From assembly GCA_034766995.1 (NCBI GenBank), contig CM068323.1, forward strand, positions 3,722,967 through 3,786,966: a stretch of DNA of 64,000 nt. The letters are read 5' to 3'. Below, one piece after another: positions 32,927 through 45,336 of the stretch. A program made the position numbers and the translations under genes. Every line of letters starts with the position of its first letter. Position 1 is the stretch's first letter. The stretch comes from Acanthacorydalis orientalis. Lineage: Eukaryota; Arthropoda; Insecta; Megaloptera; Corydalidae. The notes under the pieces are model-generated. The model was given only the letters and a program-made list of their open reading frames with translations. It was not told the DNA's origin and made no database searches.

Positions 32927-33010
<84 letters not shown>
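32496..33010. repeat. TC/TA/GA microsatellite cluster
   Basis: CTCTCTCT and TA tracts at 32498-32544, again at 32587-32661 ending in GAGAGA, then an almost continuous TA-rich tract at 32700-33010 with TTTATATA steps. A short sequence (ATTTCGAAAAATAGTACAAA, TATTGTACT) recurs inverted at 32670-32700 (AATATTTGTACTATTTTTTG), so 32546-32697 is partly palindromic. Confidence 0.93.
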
Positions 33011-33014
<4 letters not shown>

Positions 33015-33015
33015 T

Positions 33016-34080
33016 GTAATTATGACAGTGGACTGTGTCAAAAAATTGAAAAAAATGATTTTATGATTTATTTTATATTACAATTATTTATATTTTAATT
33101 ATCTAGAAGAACTTAGAAAAAATTTAAAAAAATGTATCGTTTAATGATTTTGCAAATTTGGTCGGTAAATATAATTCTGTCTTTTTTATTTTGATAGTGG
33201 ACTAAGTCACTTACTTTCTGGTAGACTTTGTTTTTCTGGAAAAATGCATGTGCTCATGTGATTTTTATATAAAACTATAATACTTTCAAGTGTAAATAAC
33301 CCTTAAGTTAAGTCAACTTCTTTGCTTAAAGTTCTCAAACGAACAATTATATTGCTATTGGAAAGAAAATCTCTAGAGAAATAAATTACAAAGAGAACGA
33401 AAAATATTAAGGGTGAATCTGTTTATTGGTTGAAAATAAAATGGATCGGATTTCTCAAAGATGCCCTTTACCAGATGTTTTATAAAACATCTTTAGATGA
33501 TAGAACATAATTTCAGATTTTAGATCTTTCGCCCAAGAAAGGAAGGCCGAAAATATACGGAAAAATTAAATTATTTCCACTTTATGCGAATATCCGATCA
33601 CTTATAAAGGAAAGATGTAAGGATATACTGAATCTTTTACTGTACGTTCCGTCAGTTTTCCATGAATATTTTTGTACTCTCAAAATATCACAAAAAGAAT
33701 ACCGTTATTGAAAAATAAGAAGAAATCTCTAGTATTATTCTAAATTAAGTTACCATGATTATAATTACAAAATGTAAGTGAATACTATTGTTTATAACTA
33801 TCTTTTTTGAATAAAACTGAAATATTTTTGTTATAAATCATTTTTAAGGTGTTTGAATAATTTTGAAAATAGTCTAAGTCTTATGGAGTATTAAAAAACA
33901 CATATTTTTTCGTGATGCTCGTAGAAATTCATAATGATATAAAAGATTAACATAATAACAGTAAATACTTTGGAAAATATTTTGTTACATAATAGAATAA
34001 TATTTTTTATTAGATACAAACGTAAAAGTCTAAATATCTCAATACGAAAAATATATGACTTAGTCCACTGTCATAATTAC
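33016..34080. mobile_element. Unclassified DNA transposon with 25-bp inverted ends
   Basis: The ends are GTAATTATGACAGTGGACTG at 33016 and, read inward, GTAATTATGACAGTGGACTA at 34080. A third partial copy of the end (GATAGTGGACTAAGTCACTT) lies internally near 33196. If the terminus starts at ATTATGACAG, both ends abut TA, which would suit the Tc1-mariner group. The plus strand at 33440-33670 encodes FLKDALYQMF, ILDLSPKKGRPKIYGKIKLF and RCKDILNLLLYVPSVFHEYF, with an AT-hook-like GRPK. I cannot name the family. Confidence 0.65.
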
Positions 34081-34094
34081 CGGCACATATATCT

Positions 34095-34162
34095 CTTCGT
34101 ACTTCATTTCAAGTCACATTGTTTTATGTTTATTACTTGCTTAAATTACTAACATATTAATG

Positions 34163-34214
<52 letters not shown>

Positions 34215-34279
34215 TTAATATGTAAGTAGTTGTAGCGAGTAATAAACACAAAACAATGTGATTTGAAATGAAGCACGAA
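34095..34279. repeat. Long hairpin with (TA)n loop
   Basis: The left arm (TTCGTACTTCATTTCAAGTC, ACATTGTTTTATGTTTATTA, CATATTAAT) is the inverted form of the right arm (ATTAATATGTAAGTAGTTGT, AATAAACACAAAACAATGTG, ATTTGAAATGAAGCACGAA). Arms are about 70 bp with roughly 85-90 per cent pairing by eye, and the loop is a TA run at 34167-34212. It starts 15 bp after the end of the 33016-34080 element. It may be a foldback MITE or the stem of a small-RNA precursor; nothing shows it is transcribed. Confidence 0.8.
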
Positions 34280-34934
34280 AAAATAGTAAGAAATAAAAAT
34301 ATTTGGGTGACTAAAAAATAATTACGTTTTATATGTATATATATAAGATTTATTAATATTTTATACAATTAATACAATTTTTAAAGTGTTTTTTTTCATA
34401 TCGAATTTCACTTTCATCTTGAAATTATTAAAATACACAACTTAGAATCAATATTTGTATGGCCTATTAAATAAATCTAAATCTTTCATAATCCATTTTT
34501 TCTACAAATTATCACCTCGACGCAGTGTTACCAACCCGCTAGTAAATACATCTAATATTAGAAATGAAAAAAAATCGATTCTTGATGATAAAAAGTCTAA
34601 AATGAATAATCAATAACGAACTTAAAAAAGTAAGAGACGTCGAGTTCACAGAAATTGTTGACCTTGCGTATGTGGATCTGCGGTTTTTTCCATTTTTAAT
34701 ATTCAAATCGTACGGTGTTGTACTGGAAAACAATACCGCAAATGATTATACAAATGGAATTTATTATAATTGAACAGACGGCGAGGAAATGTTGAACCTA
34801 CACATTATGTCTTGTGCTAACTTGTACGTAGTATGAAATATGTTTAAAATTGAAAAGGTGAAAAATGATTGTACTTAAATAATTATCTATGTATTTATTC
34901 ATAATTTGAGGGAACATAATATAATAATAACAAT

Positions 34935-34936
<2 letters not shown>
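34280..34936. other. AT-rich spacer, nothing recognised
   Basis: No transposon end, RNA or convincing frame. A minus-strand open frame at 34539-34733 has no recognisable motif. Confidence 0.45.
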
Positions 34937-34983
<47 letters not shown>

Positions 34984-35222
34984 GTGCGTGTGTGTGTATG
35001 TATATATATATATATATAAATAAAAATAGAAAATAAAAAAATAATTTTATTGTTCTGAATTAAAAATACATGGCTTGCTGTGCAATGATGAGGTTCAGAA
35101 ATTGGATCCGGGTCTAAGCCATGGCTTATAAAGCGGTTCTGAAGGGAAGACAGGTGTTAAGTTATGGAAATTAAGGAAGTTTCGAAATTTGGTGCCGGAA
35201 AAATTTGCAAAAAACCAGCGAC

Positions 35223-35283
<61 letters not shown>

Positions 35284-35285
35284 CA
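34937..35285. repeat. TA and GT microsatellites around a short unique stretch
   Basis: TA at 34937-34980 followed by GTGTGCGTGTGTGTGTATG; TA then a long GT run at 35222-35285. Between them (35060-35220) lies a unique stretch containing GGATCCGGGTCTAAGCCATG without a recognised function. Confidence 0.9.
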
Positions 35286-35302
35286 TACGGGACGGATCTG
35301 TA

Positions 35303-36597
35303 CGAGCGTCGGTTGAAAAGTCCGTAGCCTAACAAAGAAAACAACGTTTTAGAAAAAAAATTTTTTTATTTTTCAATATAATCGCCAGAAAGGCTGATAC
35401 ATTTTTCATATCGGTGTTCTAATTTTAATAAGCCATCTCTCTAAAATGATTCGTCCTGCTCCTCAAAATAGCTGTTTACTGCATCAATAACCTCCTCGTT
35501 GCTGTTAAATCGTCATCCACCAAGGTATTTTTTGAGATTAGGGAAAAGGTAGTAGTCGCTGGGTGCTAGATCTGGCGAATAAGGTAGATGTGCAAGCAAC
35601 TGGAACTTTAATTCATGTATTTTTGACGTTGCAATGAGTGACGAATGTGCTGGAGCATTGTCATGGTGAAACAAGATTTTTTTTCGCTAGATGGGGCCGT
35701 TTTTTCATTATTTCATCGCTCAAACGCTGCAATAAATCTGCGTAGTACACACCAGTGATACTTTTACCCTTTTCCAGGTAATCAATATAAATGATTCCTT
35801 TTGCATCCCAGAAAACACTCGCCATAACCTTGTTAGCTGACAAAATTGTCTTTGCTTTTTTTGAAGGTCGTTCACCCGGCCCAATCCACTGTTTAGATTG
35901 TAATTTGCTTTCAGGAGTGTTGTGGTGAACCCAAGTCTCATCCATAGTTATGAAACGTCTCAAAAATTCATTGGGATTTTTCTTAAAGAGCGCAAAATTC
36001 TCACTTGAAATCATTGTTCGACGCAACTGTTGGTCGGATGTCAGCAAGCGCGGCACCCATCTCGCACAGACCTTGTGAAAGCCCAAAACATTATTCAAAA
36101 TATTACCAATATGTTCTTTCGATATGTTAACAGTCTCTGCTGTCTCGTGCAACTTCAATCTGCGGTCTTCCAGCACGATTTTATGGATTTTTCCACCATT
36201 TCCGGAGTTGTCACTTCCACGGGGCGTCCTGAGCGAGGCCCATCTTTCGTGCTTGTCCGTCTCAGTTTAAATTTTTTAACCCACTTTATAACCGTTGAAT
36301 ATTGTTGGGCAGAGTCTCCTAGTGTACCACGTATTTCTTCACAAATTTCCTTGTAAAACCTTTCAAATGGAAGTATTTAATCACCGCACGTTTTTCCTCA
36401 TCCTCCATTTTTTCAAGTTTTCACGAAAATTCCGAAATCGTCTTAATTGAAATGCTGTCAATCAAACACTAACCAAGCGACTCACCTGAAACTTTGGGTA
36501 TAAGCCAGTTTAAGGTTAGTACTATATAATGCTAGAGCGAAATTGCACTGGTGGCGCCATCTCTGTGTCAGGCTACGGACTTTTCAGCTGACCCTCG
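35303..36597 (-). mobile_element. Mariner family D, full-length copy (1295 bp)
   Basis: Ends are CGAGCGTCGGTTGAAAAGTC at the left and, inward from the right, CGAGGGTCAGCTGAAAAGTC, each next to TA (35301-35302, 36598-36599). The minus-strand gene fills most of it. Several mismatches between the two ends point to an older copy than mariner B. Confidence 0.93.
35367..36408 (-). pseudogene. Mariner D transposase, DD34D, multiply frameshifted
   Basis: Begins MEDEEKRAVIKYFHLKGFT at 36408, breaks, continues in another frame as WVKKFKLRRTSTKDGPRSGR and PVEVTTPEMVEK, then is open from 36176: RLKLHETAETVNISKEHIGN, FHKVCARWVPRLLTSDQQ, FITMDETWVHHNTPESK (first Asp), KAKTILSANKVMASVFWDAK, GIIYIDYLEKGKSI. 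A shift in an eight-A run near 35683 moves FHHDNAPAHSSLIATSKIHE (second Asp) and YSPDLAPSDYYLFPNLKKYL (third Asp, 34 residues later) to another frame. Two stops follow before LSGDYIEK. This is the common insect mariner type whose copies are often annotated as SETMAR-like. Confidence 0.93.
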
Positions 36598-36701
36598 TAT
36601 ATCACGGAGCCTTGAAGCTTTATCATTTTTTGAGTCCCCATGAGTATATGTATGTGTATGTATATATATATATATACATACACTCACGCACACACACACT
36701 T

Positions 36702-37515
36702 TAACCTGTTTTTGTGCGACGGATAGGGGCCGCACAAATGAAAACGCTCAAAAAAAATATTCCGAAACTTCATAAATAGCTACAAAAAATATAGTTCGCA
36801 ACACATTTTAAAAAAAAATAATTCTGCGGTGAATAGGGACCGCATAAAAAAATTATCATAGAAAATAACTCAAAACCTCACGATGTAACTAGAAATTGCT
36901 TTTGCAAACAAGGTAAAAAAATTAATTTACACATGGAAACATTTTTAAATATTTTATTTACTTATATGTACATACATACATTATATATTGCAGATAGAAA
37001 ATTTCCTAAATTTCCTAAATGTACATATAAAAATTATTCTTAGTAGTCAATAACGCGGATTTTCTTGTGATGAACTGGTTCAAAATCACTTTCGCCACTT
37101 GAAGATGTTACTTCGCAGTCGTTTAGTGTTGGCTTTTTTTCTGATACGATGTAGTCGGTGGTCAGTTTTTGCAACGACAGTTTTTCGATTAGCCGTTTGT
37201 ATATGCCTCTTATCTTCAGATTGTGAAGTCCGTGTCGTCGTAAAAACACTGTTAACCAACCATTTCTTGCAGAAAATGTCGGGTTTTCAATGTGAGACGA
37301 TGAACTAGACGGCTCTAAATCTTTCAGCTGATTATAAAACCGTTTAGCTTTGTCTTTAATTAATTCTCCGTAAATGAGGATTCGTTTGTGAGTTAATTCT
37401 TGAATCCAAAATCCGACCGAATTTCAGTTTTCTCTATTAAAATTTTTCTTGAGTACGATGCTCTTTTAGCACTTCCGTTTGTGGCACAATTACTAGAATT
37501 ATATATATTTATATA

Positions 37516-37562
<47 letters not shown>

Positions 37563-38014
37563 CCTGCACGTTTTTGTATGGCTCTTATAGTGGATTCACC
37601 CAATCCAAATTCTTTACCAAGAGCTGTGGATCATTCGCCTTCTGCATTCGATTTAAAATCGCAATTTTAGTTTCTACGGAAATTGTCTTCCTTTTCAGTT
37701 TTTTTTGGTCTGATTATTCATTTTCAAGGAATGTGTCTAAATAAATGACATAAAAAATTATATCTAAATAGAAGAAATAATAAAATTACCTACTAATCTT
37801 ATTTGACGGTTCAATACATACATATGTAATGAAATTGGCTGATGCAATGTATGTAATGTGATAATGAAATACATTTGGGCTTTCAGGCTACCAACCTTAC
37901 AGCAAATTAATCTTGAAGTTTCTTACTTTTTATTACTTTTTATTGGAATTATGCACTTTGATGGGCATTTTTTTTATATGCGGCATAAGAAAAAATCGCA
38001 CAAAAAACAGGGTT
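36702..38014 (-). mobile_element. Tigger-like element lacking the catalytic domain
   Basis: The ends AACCTGTTTTTGTGCGAC (36703) and, inward from the right, AACCCTGTTTTTTGTGCGAT (38014) are near-identical inverted repeats of the Tigger type; GGGACCGCATAAAAAAATT-like subterminal repeats are also present. At about 1.3 kb it is well short of a full Tigger because the catalytic core is absent. A (TA)n run at 37500-37560 splits its remaining gene. Confidence 0.85.
37040..37720 (-). pseudogene. Tigger-like transposase: psq and CENP-B domains plus tail
   Basis: On the minus strand the N-terminal psq helix reads RKTISVETKIAILNRMQK then, one frame over, STALGKEFGLGESTIRAIQK and RAG. After the (TA)n run come SAKRASYSRKILIEKTE, then THKRILIYGELIKDKAKRFY and NQLKDLEPSSS, then FSARNGWLTVFLRRHGLHNL and KIRGI, a textbook CENP-B/Tc5 DNA-binding domain (FxASxGWFxRFKxRHGLHNVKxxGE). 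The frame then passes into YKRLIEKLSLQKLTTDYIVS and stops at HHKKIRVIDY. No catalytic Asp motifs remain. It has one frameshift, one stop and the microsatellite. A DNA-binding-only protein would be a natural competitor for transposon ends, but expression is not shown. Confidence 0.85.
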
Positions 38015-38045
38015 GAGTGTGTATATATATATATATATATATATA

Positions 38046-39377
38046 AATAATGTGTGTGTGTGTATTTTCCTGTACTTAGCGAAAATTATAGAATTAACCA
38101 TTTAAAGTCGGACATAAATCTAGGAATCAATTGATGTTTTCCAAAGAAACTATGTTCTCAGAGCACTCTCTTTAGGATGATATATTTAAAGGTCACTAAT
38201 CTCTTTCTAATGAAACTAAATTTATAACTTATTCTTTCATTAGGAAAAAAATTACGGTCGTCCAAAATTCAGAAAAATCTCTGTTTTTTGATTTGAAAAC
38301 CTACAAAAATTTTGAACTTGAAAATTGGATTGAAGAATATTTTTTTTCCAAAAGTTCATCATTGGAAAAAAGCATATAAAAAATGTCGAGACTCTACGTT
38401 CTTCACTTGCATCACAAAAAAAAATTAAAATTCTGTGTGCAGCGATATTTTTCGATTCATCGGTTGGTTAGGTTTTTCCTGTCAAAAAAAGAAAAAATGG
38501 CAAATGGTACAAAAAACTTTTCTCCAATTTTTTCAATCGTACAATCTACAATTTATACATTGTTTATTGACGCGTGAATCTAAAGGAATGAGTCTTGCTG
38601 ATTAGAAACTCATATTGGGTTCACATATTGTTCACAAACTTGCTCCAAATGCATCTTCTACGAGAAGTCCAAATCCACACCGATCGACGCTTCATTTTCC
38701 GTAGTGAATACCGTCAGATCATGGTCAATGAGCACAGTGTGTAGTTTGTAAAGGAATTGGAAGAGACCGACATCCACGTACAAGATGTGATCGATGTGAA
38801 ACCGTTTTTTGCCCACGTGATTGTTTGAAAATTTTCCACACTCAACAGTAATGTTATTTCTGCAAATTTTCAATTGTAATCAATTTTTCTGCTCCCAATT
38901 ATATGTTTCTCATGAAGAGATTATGTTTCCCCGTATATTATCAACGATTTTCCACGATATGTCAGATAGATGTGAATTTTCTAATGGCTAATCTGATTTA
39001 ACATATTTTTCTTGTAACCGATAATTTTGCAATTTTTACTCTGTTTACGATAAAAAAATGTCCAATTAATCGAAAAATATCTATTAAAAAAGAAACAACG
39101 TGGAAGATTAAAAAAAATGGATGCCATAAAACAGTAATGAAATATGATTTGTGACTTCTAACTAATAAAATTAAAGAAAAATCGAAGGAACAAAAGAAAA
39201 AATTTATCATTTTGTGATAATTTAACTCAGTCTTAAGCAAGTGCACTCTAGATTCCAAAAGTCTTATGAAAAAGAGAGGTGATGCAAAAATCATGCGTTA
39301 CAAATCATGGTTTATTTTATTTTTTTAGATATGTGTAATATTTTTCTCAGAACAAAAATCACAAATATTTATTGTAG

Positions 39378-39379
<2 letters not shown>
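38046..39379. other. Mostly unique AT-rich stretch
   Basis: Nothing certain. At 38740-38840 the plus strand reads GIGRDRHPRTRCDRCETVFC and PRDCLKIFHT, which has the Cys spacing of a zinc-binding tail like those of piggyBac-type transposases. The context is too short to be sure. The rest is AT-rich without landmarks. Confidence 0.35.

Positions 39380-39431
<52 letters not shown>
39380..39431. repeat. (TA)n tract
   Basis: About 26 TA units. Confidence 0.97.
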
Positions 39432-39434
<3 letters not shown>

Positions 39435-39559
39435 AATGACAAAAAATAAACTAACTATTATACAAATCGAACAATAATATGGGTATATTGAAAAATTAAC
39501 AAGATTGTAGAACTTTTTTGACCGGATTTTTTTACCGGCATCCTCATAAGATGACGACC

Positions 39560-40543
<984 letters not shown>

Positions 40544-41784
40544 AAAATTAATTCGCTGCGTTTTTTTATGGCAAATGAATGTTTATTTATAGACAAATCG
40601 AATACATCTCGCTCCTCAAAATGCCCCCCATTGTTTTGTACAAATTTGCTCTATCTGTCGGATAACTGATGAATTTTTTACCCAAAAAAAAAATGGAGAC
40701 TTTGAGTCGATGAAGTCATCAATGTATTTTCGGTCTTCTTTCACTCATATTCAGGTGAAACTGGAGCGACCGGAACAGGTGATAATCTGATTGAGTTAAG
40801 TTTGATGAATACGTCAAAGAATGACAGAAAACTCCCCAGCCCAATGTACAAATAACGTCTTTGGTCTCTTTCGTGACATACAGCCTAGATTTGTCGTGCT
40901 ACAAAATGACTTGCCTCGTTCCTTAGATGATGAATGGTCTTTTTCTATCAAATTCGTCACTCGACGAATGAGCTGTTGTTGGAAACGCTCTGAGTTTACC
41001 AGTCAGATCAGGTATGTGGAATTCTTAATACAGTACAACCCTAATGTCCTATCTAATACACAAATTATACTTTTTTGGCGCGGATATTTGGTTTCGGAGT
41101 CGATTTCGACGGTTCACTGGGCGTGGCCCATGATTTTAGGTTCTTGGGATTGTCGTATGAAACCAATTTTCCTTCCCCGGTTATGATCTTATGCAAAAAT
41201 CATTTATTTTGAACCGTGTGAGTGAGGACATAGCGTATCGCATCTTCTTTCTCTGTTTACCAGGCTGAGCTCGTGCGGAATCGATCGACCTCGCTTTTGA
41301 TTTTTGAAAGTCAATGTAGACGATAGGAACTTGCTTGCTGGTTAATCTGAAATTGTCGAACATGTTCCTGTTCAGTGTGAGCGGCATTATCACTTAACAG
41401 CTACTCAACCTTCTTATCGTTTCGATTGTCCAGGCCGTTCTCATCAAAAAGATCAAAATCACCACTCTGAAACGTTTGAAACCATTTTTTGATGTTTCAT
41501 GTGTCTCGACACCTTCTCTCAAAGATGAGCAAGTCGTTCCTTCGACTTCTGCAGCATTTTTTTCGACCGGAACGCCAAAAATATACAATTCCTAATATGC
41601 TGCTCCTTGTATGTCATCATGTTCACTGCTACTGTTTTGTGAGGTTATGTCAACTGCTTGGCCAAAGTATTTAGCGTTTTTAAACGTCAAGGTTGACATT
41701 TTAAAATCGTAAAACGGCATGAAAGTATTTGAATTCAAAACAGAGTTGTGATCGATTCAATTTAAAGGCACCGAATTAATTTTC
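40544..41784 (-). mobile_element. Mariner family E, degraded full-span copy
   Basis: Terminal matches are AAATTAATTCGCTGCG at the left and, inward from the right, AAATTAATTCGGTGCC. The minus strand keeps, in several frames: TCQ-like HTH remains reading KMVSNVSEW or, one frame over, QKWFQTFQSGDFDLFDENGL (41.5 kb); FLHKIITGEGKLVSYDNPKN (41.2 kb; the family has GDEKW, so the catalytic Asp-Glu pair has degraded to GEGK); SWATPSEPSKSTPKPNIRAK (41.1 kb); then C-terminal [20 protein letters not shown] (40.65 kb). Stops and shifts are frequent, and the middle with the second and third Asp motifs is missing. An old copy. Confidence 0.82.
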
Positions 41785-41789
41785 ACATC

Positions 41790-43110
41790 GAATAATTGAA
41801 AGTTTCAACTTCTCCGGTCGAGCGTGAATAGCAATTTTTCAATAAAGCGTTATCGAGTCCTGTTGTCATCGCACAAAATCAACATATTTGTTGCAAAATT
41901 TACATCAGTTTCGTAAGATTCGTCGTTACTTTGTACGAAGTGTATTTCATGAACGCGCTGGTACATGAAATCTAATCGAAATTATGAACACACGCACGTC
42001 ACTGTCGAGTGTCTTCTTTGTCGAGTGTCTACAATGAGTGAATGCATAGTGTTTTCACATGGTCAGATCGTTTGTGGGGGGAGCGAGGGGCACGGGCCGA
42101 GTCAACCTTGGATTTTTATAGAGGTCGTTTGTGTTTGCATTTGCACATATGTTGTGTTAGGACGACGTAATAAACACATGTACTCTGGACTACGTTTATG
42201 TTGCATAGATTGACACGTTCGGCACACATGCATACAAGAATAACACACACACACACATGCGAGCACACCATGAAACATTTTACATTTCTGTAATCTATAT
42301 TATCGAGTAGCATACTTTCTCTATTTCGAACACTGTCAAGAATTATTATATAAAAAGAATATATCATTTATTTACATAAAATATGTCCACTGTCGAATCG
42401 GTTGCGAAACGCACAAAATGAAAGCAAACTATTTCGTTGAGTTTAGAATGTTGTCGGACAGAAATGGACATTTGAATTATACCGTTATTACTGATTATGC
42501 TTTCTTGATAAAAGATTAGTATTTGAAAATGTCATGCTTCGCACGACGTCATCGAAAAATTTAAAAAAAAAGCATAGGAATGACTGTGAACTGGTTGGTT
42601 GAAATTAATTTTCATCATAGAAATGATGAAAATTGATTTAAACCAGTATCAGACATGTACTTTGAGTGATATATTAGTTTATCGAAAATGAAAATAAAGA
42701 CATAGCTGAAATAATAACTGATATTGGGATTGGACTTAGGAAATACAGGGAGAAAAAATGAGAACTCATATCTGACGATTCCATTACGCTTTGATATGTT
42801 TTGAAACGTTTGGAAAAATACAAAAGTATCAAACAATATTCTCACTCTCTCTTATATGAGGATGAGCTGAATGGCAATTTCAAATCAAATCTAGTTTTAT
42901 TATTATAAAGTTTAAATGATTCAATTTAGGCTTCCACATGAGAATATTTTTTTTTAAAAAAAACGCAAAAATTAAAAAAAATCATGGTATTTTTTATTTA
43001 GTATTTTAATGCAATTATAGGTCTGTTTCATATGTAGTCTGAACTTACTTTAAGTTTTATAACTTAAATGTGAACTTGTTTTTATCGAGTAACTTAGGGA
43101 AAATCTTTTT
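41790..43110. other. Unclassified mixed stretch
   Basis: 41800-42200 is moderately GC-rich and unique (GTCAGATCGTTTGTGGGGGG, GAGCGAGGGGCACGGGCCGA) with no domain in its frames. 42230-42270 has a short CA run. 42915-43000 repeats the left arm of the hairpin MITE of 24.1 kb (ATTCAATTTAGGCTTCCACA). Otherwise AT-rich spacer. Confidence 0.4.
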
Positions 43111-43114
43111 TTAA

Positions 43115-43822
43115 GGGGACCCGGTGGTCTAGCGGCCTAAAATTTAAGCTATTTTAAAAATTTTTTTTCTATATGAGGGTAATGAATAATGCTTTCAAAT
43201 TTTTTTACACTTATTTTATTACTAATAAACTACACAAAAATGAAAATAAAGACAAAAAAAAATTTTTTTTTAAATTAGAAAAATGATGCTGAAGTCTCCC
43301 TCTAAAAAAATGGAATTGCGTGGTGAATGATAATTTATCTCTCCCTCTGATCTGAAATAAAACAATTGACGAATTTTTAATTAGTATAAGTATAGCTATC
43401 GCAGGAAGTAGAATAAAAAAAAAAATTGACAAAATGGCGCGTAGTCAAAAGTACAAGTTTGAAAACGACCAGTATTTTTGAATGTTTTGTTAATAAAAAA
43501 AATATAAATATTTTACGGAAACTATTAGTTTTACTTCCAGCGAGAGCTAGAACTATTCAAAATAACATATTAAAATTTCAGACAAATCGGTCAAGTAATT
43601 TTTTTTTCTGGCCTCCGCAAGACGAAAAAAAGTAGTTTCGAGATAAACGCGTTTAAAGTTTCAAGCAAGTATATTCTGACCAAGTAGTTCTGACCTTCTA
43701 ATGGGCTGTAGATCCTGAAATACTCTGAATTTCGTCATCAAATTTTAATAGTGTATTTTTAAGATACTATACTTTCGAAAAAAAAAATCGATTTTTCGAA
43801 AATTCTAGACCACCGGGTCCCC
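43115..43822. mobile_element. TTAA-flanked MITE, copy 3 (708 bp)
   Basis: Perfect 18-bp inverted ends and perfect TTAA on both sides (43111-43114 and 43823-43826). It shares the ACTTCC(A/G)GCGAGAG variant with copy 2, but has its own replacement near 43665-43690 (AAGCAAGTATATTCTGACCA) where the others have CACTTATTCTTCTACCTACC. Confidence 0.92.
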
Positions 43823-43854
43823 TTAAAGTGAAAAATTTTGAAAATTGAAAAAAA

Positions 43855-45150
43855 TTTTGAAGTGAAACTTCTATAGGCACGTTAGGGTGGGGTGAAACCA
43901 TACAGCGTGTCACGGAAAACGTTACCATGAACATAGCCGCGAATGAAAGAGATGGAGCGAATGTGACTGCATGATTGCGAGAGAGAGACTGGTCGCAGAG
44001 TTACTGCACTGAGGAATTAGGATGGAGAGGGGGTTCAATGTCAGAAGTTAATGTACGGGGAATTATCACGCGTCACAAGTATACAAGGACTCTACATTGT
44101 AACTCGTGATAATGTAGCCAGGTTTTATCGTGGTCGACGAGCTGCAACTCAATGAGTTCTCTACAGGAGGAATTTCGTAGATTATCTTTTAATCGACTGG
44201 GTGACAATAGAGAATGTGTTAGTACATTTCATGCGCAGAAAGAGAAGATTGTCGATTTCTTCTTTAAATTCTTAAAGTCTTCGTGCTCATTCAGCAAATC
44301 TCACTGACATAATTAATCAGCAGTCAAACCTATTTTTTCTTTCTGAGACTTGGCTAAAGAATGAGGATCGAATCGATATCCCTAACTTAAATTCTGTTGT
44401 TCAATATAAACGTCCAGCCGTTCGACCTGGAAGAGTGGAGATTTACCACAGATCTAGTGACAGTTAATGTTATTACTCCCCACATGGATTGCAATTTTCA
44501 TCAAACACAATCGATACGAGTAACAACAACAGCTGTTGGAGATATATGTGCTGCTCAATGTGTTGCAGAAAATGAAATGATCATCTTGATGGTCGCCATC
44601 TACATTTCACCAAATCAGAAAATCTAAGACATCATCAAATTCATACACAGTACTTTATTAATCTATACCGTCAAGGGAGCAAATCTAGTCCATGTCAATT
44701 ATAACAAAATGTCGATGACTTTGAGCAGAGATTTGAACGTTAACTTTTCTTCTGATACTTCCTAATCATTAATTGAATTTCTCGGTGCAAAATCCAATTA
44801 GATATTGTAAAAAAACCCTAATGAAGCAACTACGAGATCAGGAACTACAATCGATTCAGTATTCTCGAGATTTCTCTATAAATTTGAGTCAAAACTTTTT
44901 ATATCATATTTTAGTTATCATAAACCGATTCTTATTTTTAGAATACGAACAAATTAAATCAAAATAAAATTATATTTTTCAATATAACATGTGTTCCTTA
45001 TATTTTAAACATGTAATTTATAGCAATGCACCCTTCCCTATTTAATTATAGAATGTCTTATTTATATTATTGAACCTGTAATTTACAACAATCCTCCCTT
45101 CCCTACATCTACATAAAAATACTGAAGTTTCACTTCTGTCGTGTGTACAT
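43855..45150 (+). pseudogene. Endonuclease/exonuclease/phosphatase domain, probably from a Helentron
   Basis: From about 44270 the plus strand reads SLRAHSANLTDIINQQSNLF, FLSETWLKNEDRIDIPNLNS and VVQYKRPAVRPGRVEIYHRS, then after a frame change ITPHMDCNFHQTQSIRVTTT, AVGDICAAQCVAENEMIILM, VAIYISPNQKI, and later DLNVNFSSDTS (family GDFNVNF) and FLG-KFxLD remains to about 44960. SETW and GDFNV are hallmarks of AP-endonuclease-like domains in Helentrons and LINEs. The particular wording matches an endonuclease I associate with PIF1-helicase Helentrons of arthropods. The flanks carry GAAGTGAAACTTC at 43859 and its inverse near 45125, possible element ends. No Rep or helicase motifs remain. Confidence 0.7.
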
Positions 45151-45336
45151 GAGCACACACACACACACACGTTTTTTTAATTTTTATAAAGTAATTACAT
45201 TTTTTAAATATCTAGTTTTTATTGTTAATCCTTGTGTGGTGAGAAAAAGATGATGATTTGTTAAAAAATCAATTCATTTGTCAAACCGATTATAAAATTG
45301 AGCATATTGAATTTCAGCAATTTGAGCATATTGAAA

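Noticed and set aside
35303..36597. Mariner D as a host SETMAR-like fusion gene
   Set aside because: It has its own inverted ends and TA duplication, no SET domain nearby, and a multiply broken frame.
41821..42213. Moderately GC-rich frames at 41.9-42.2 kb as host exons
   Set aside because: No splice-site context, domain or codon pattern convincing enough to call.
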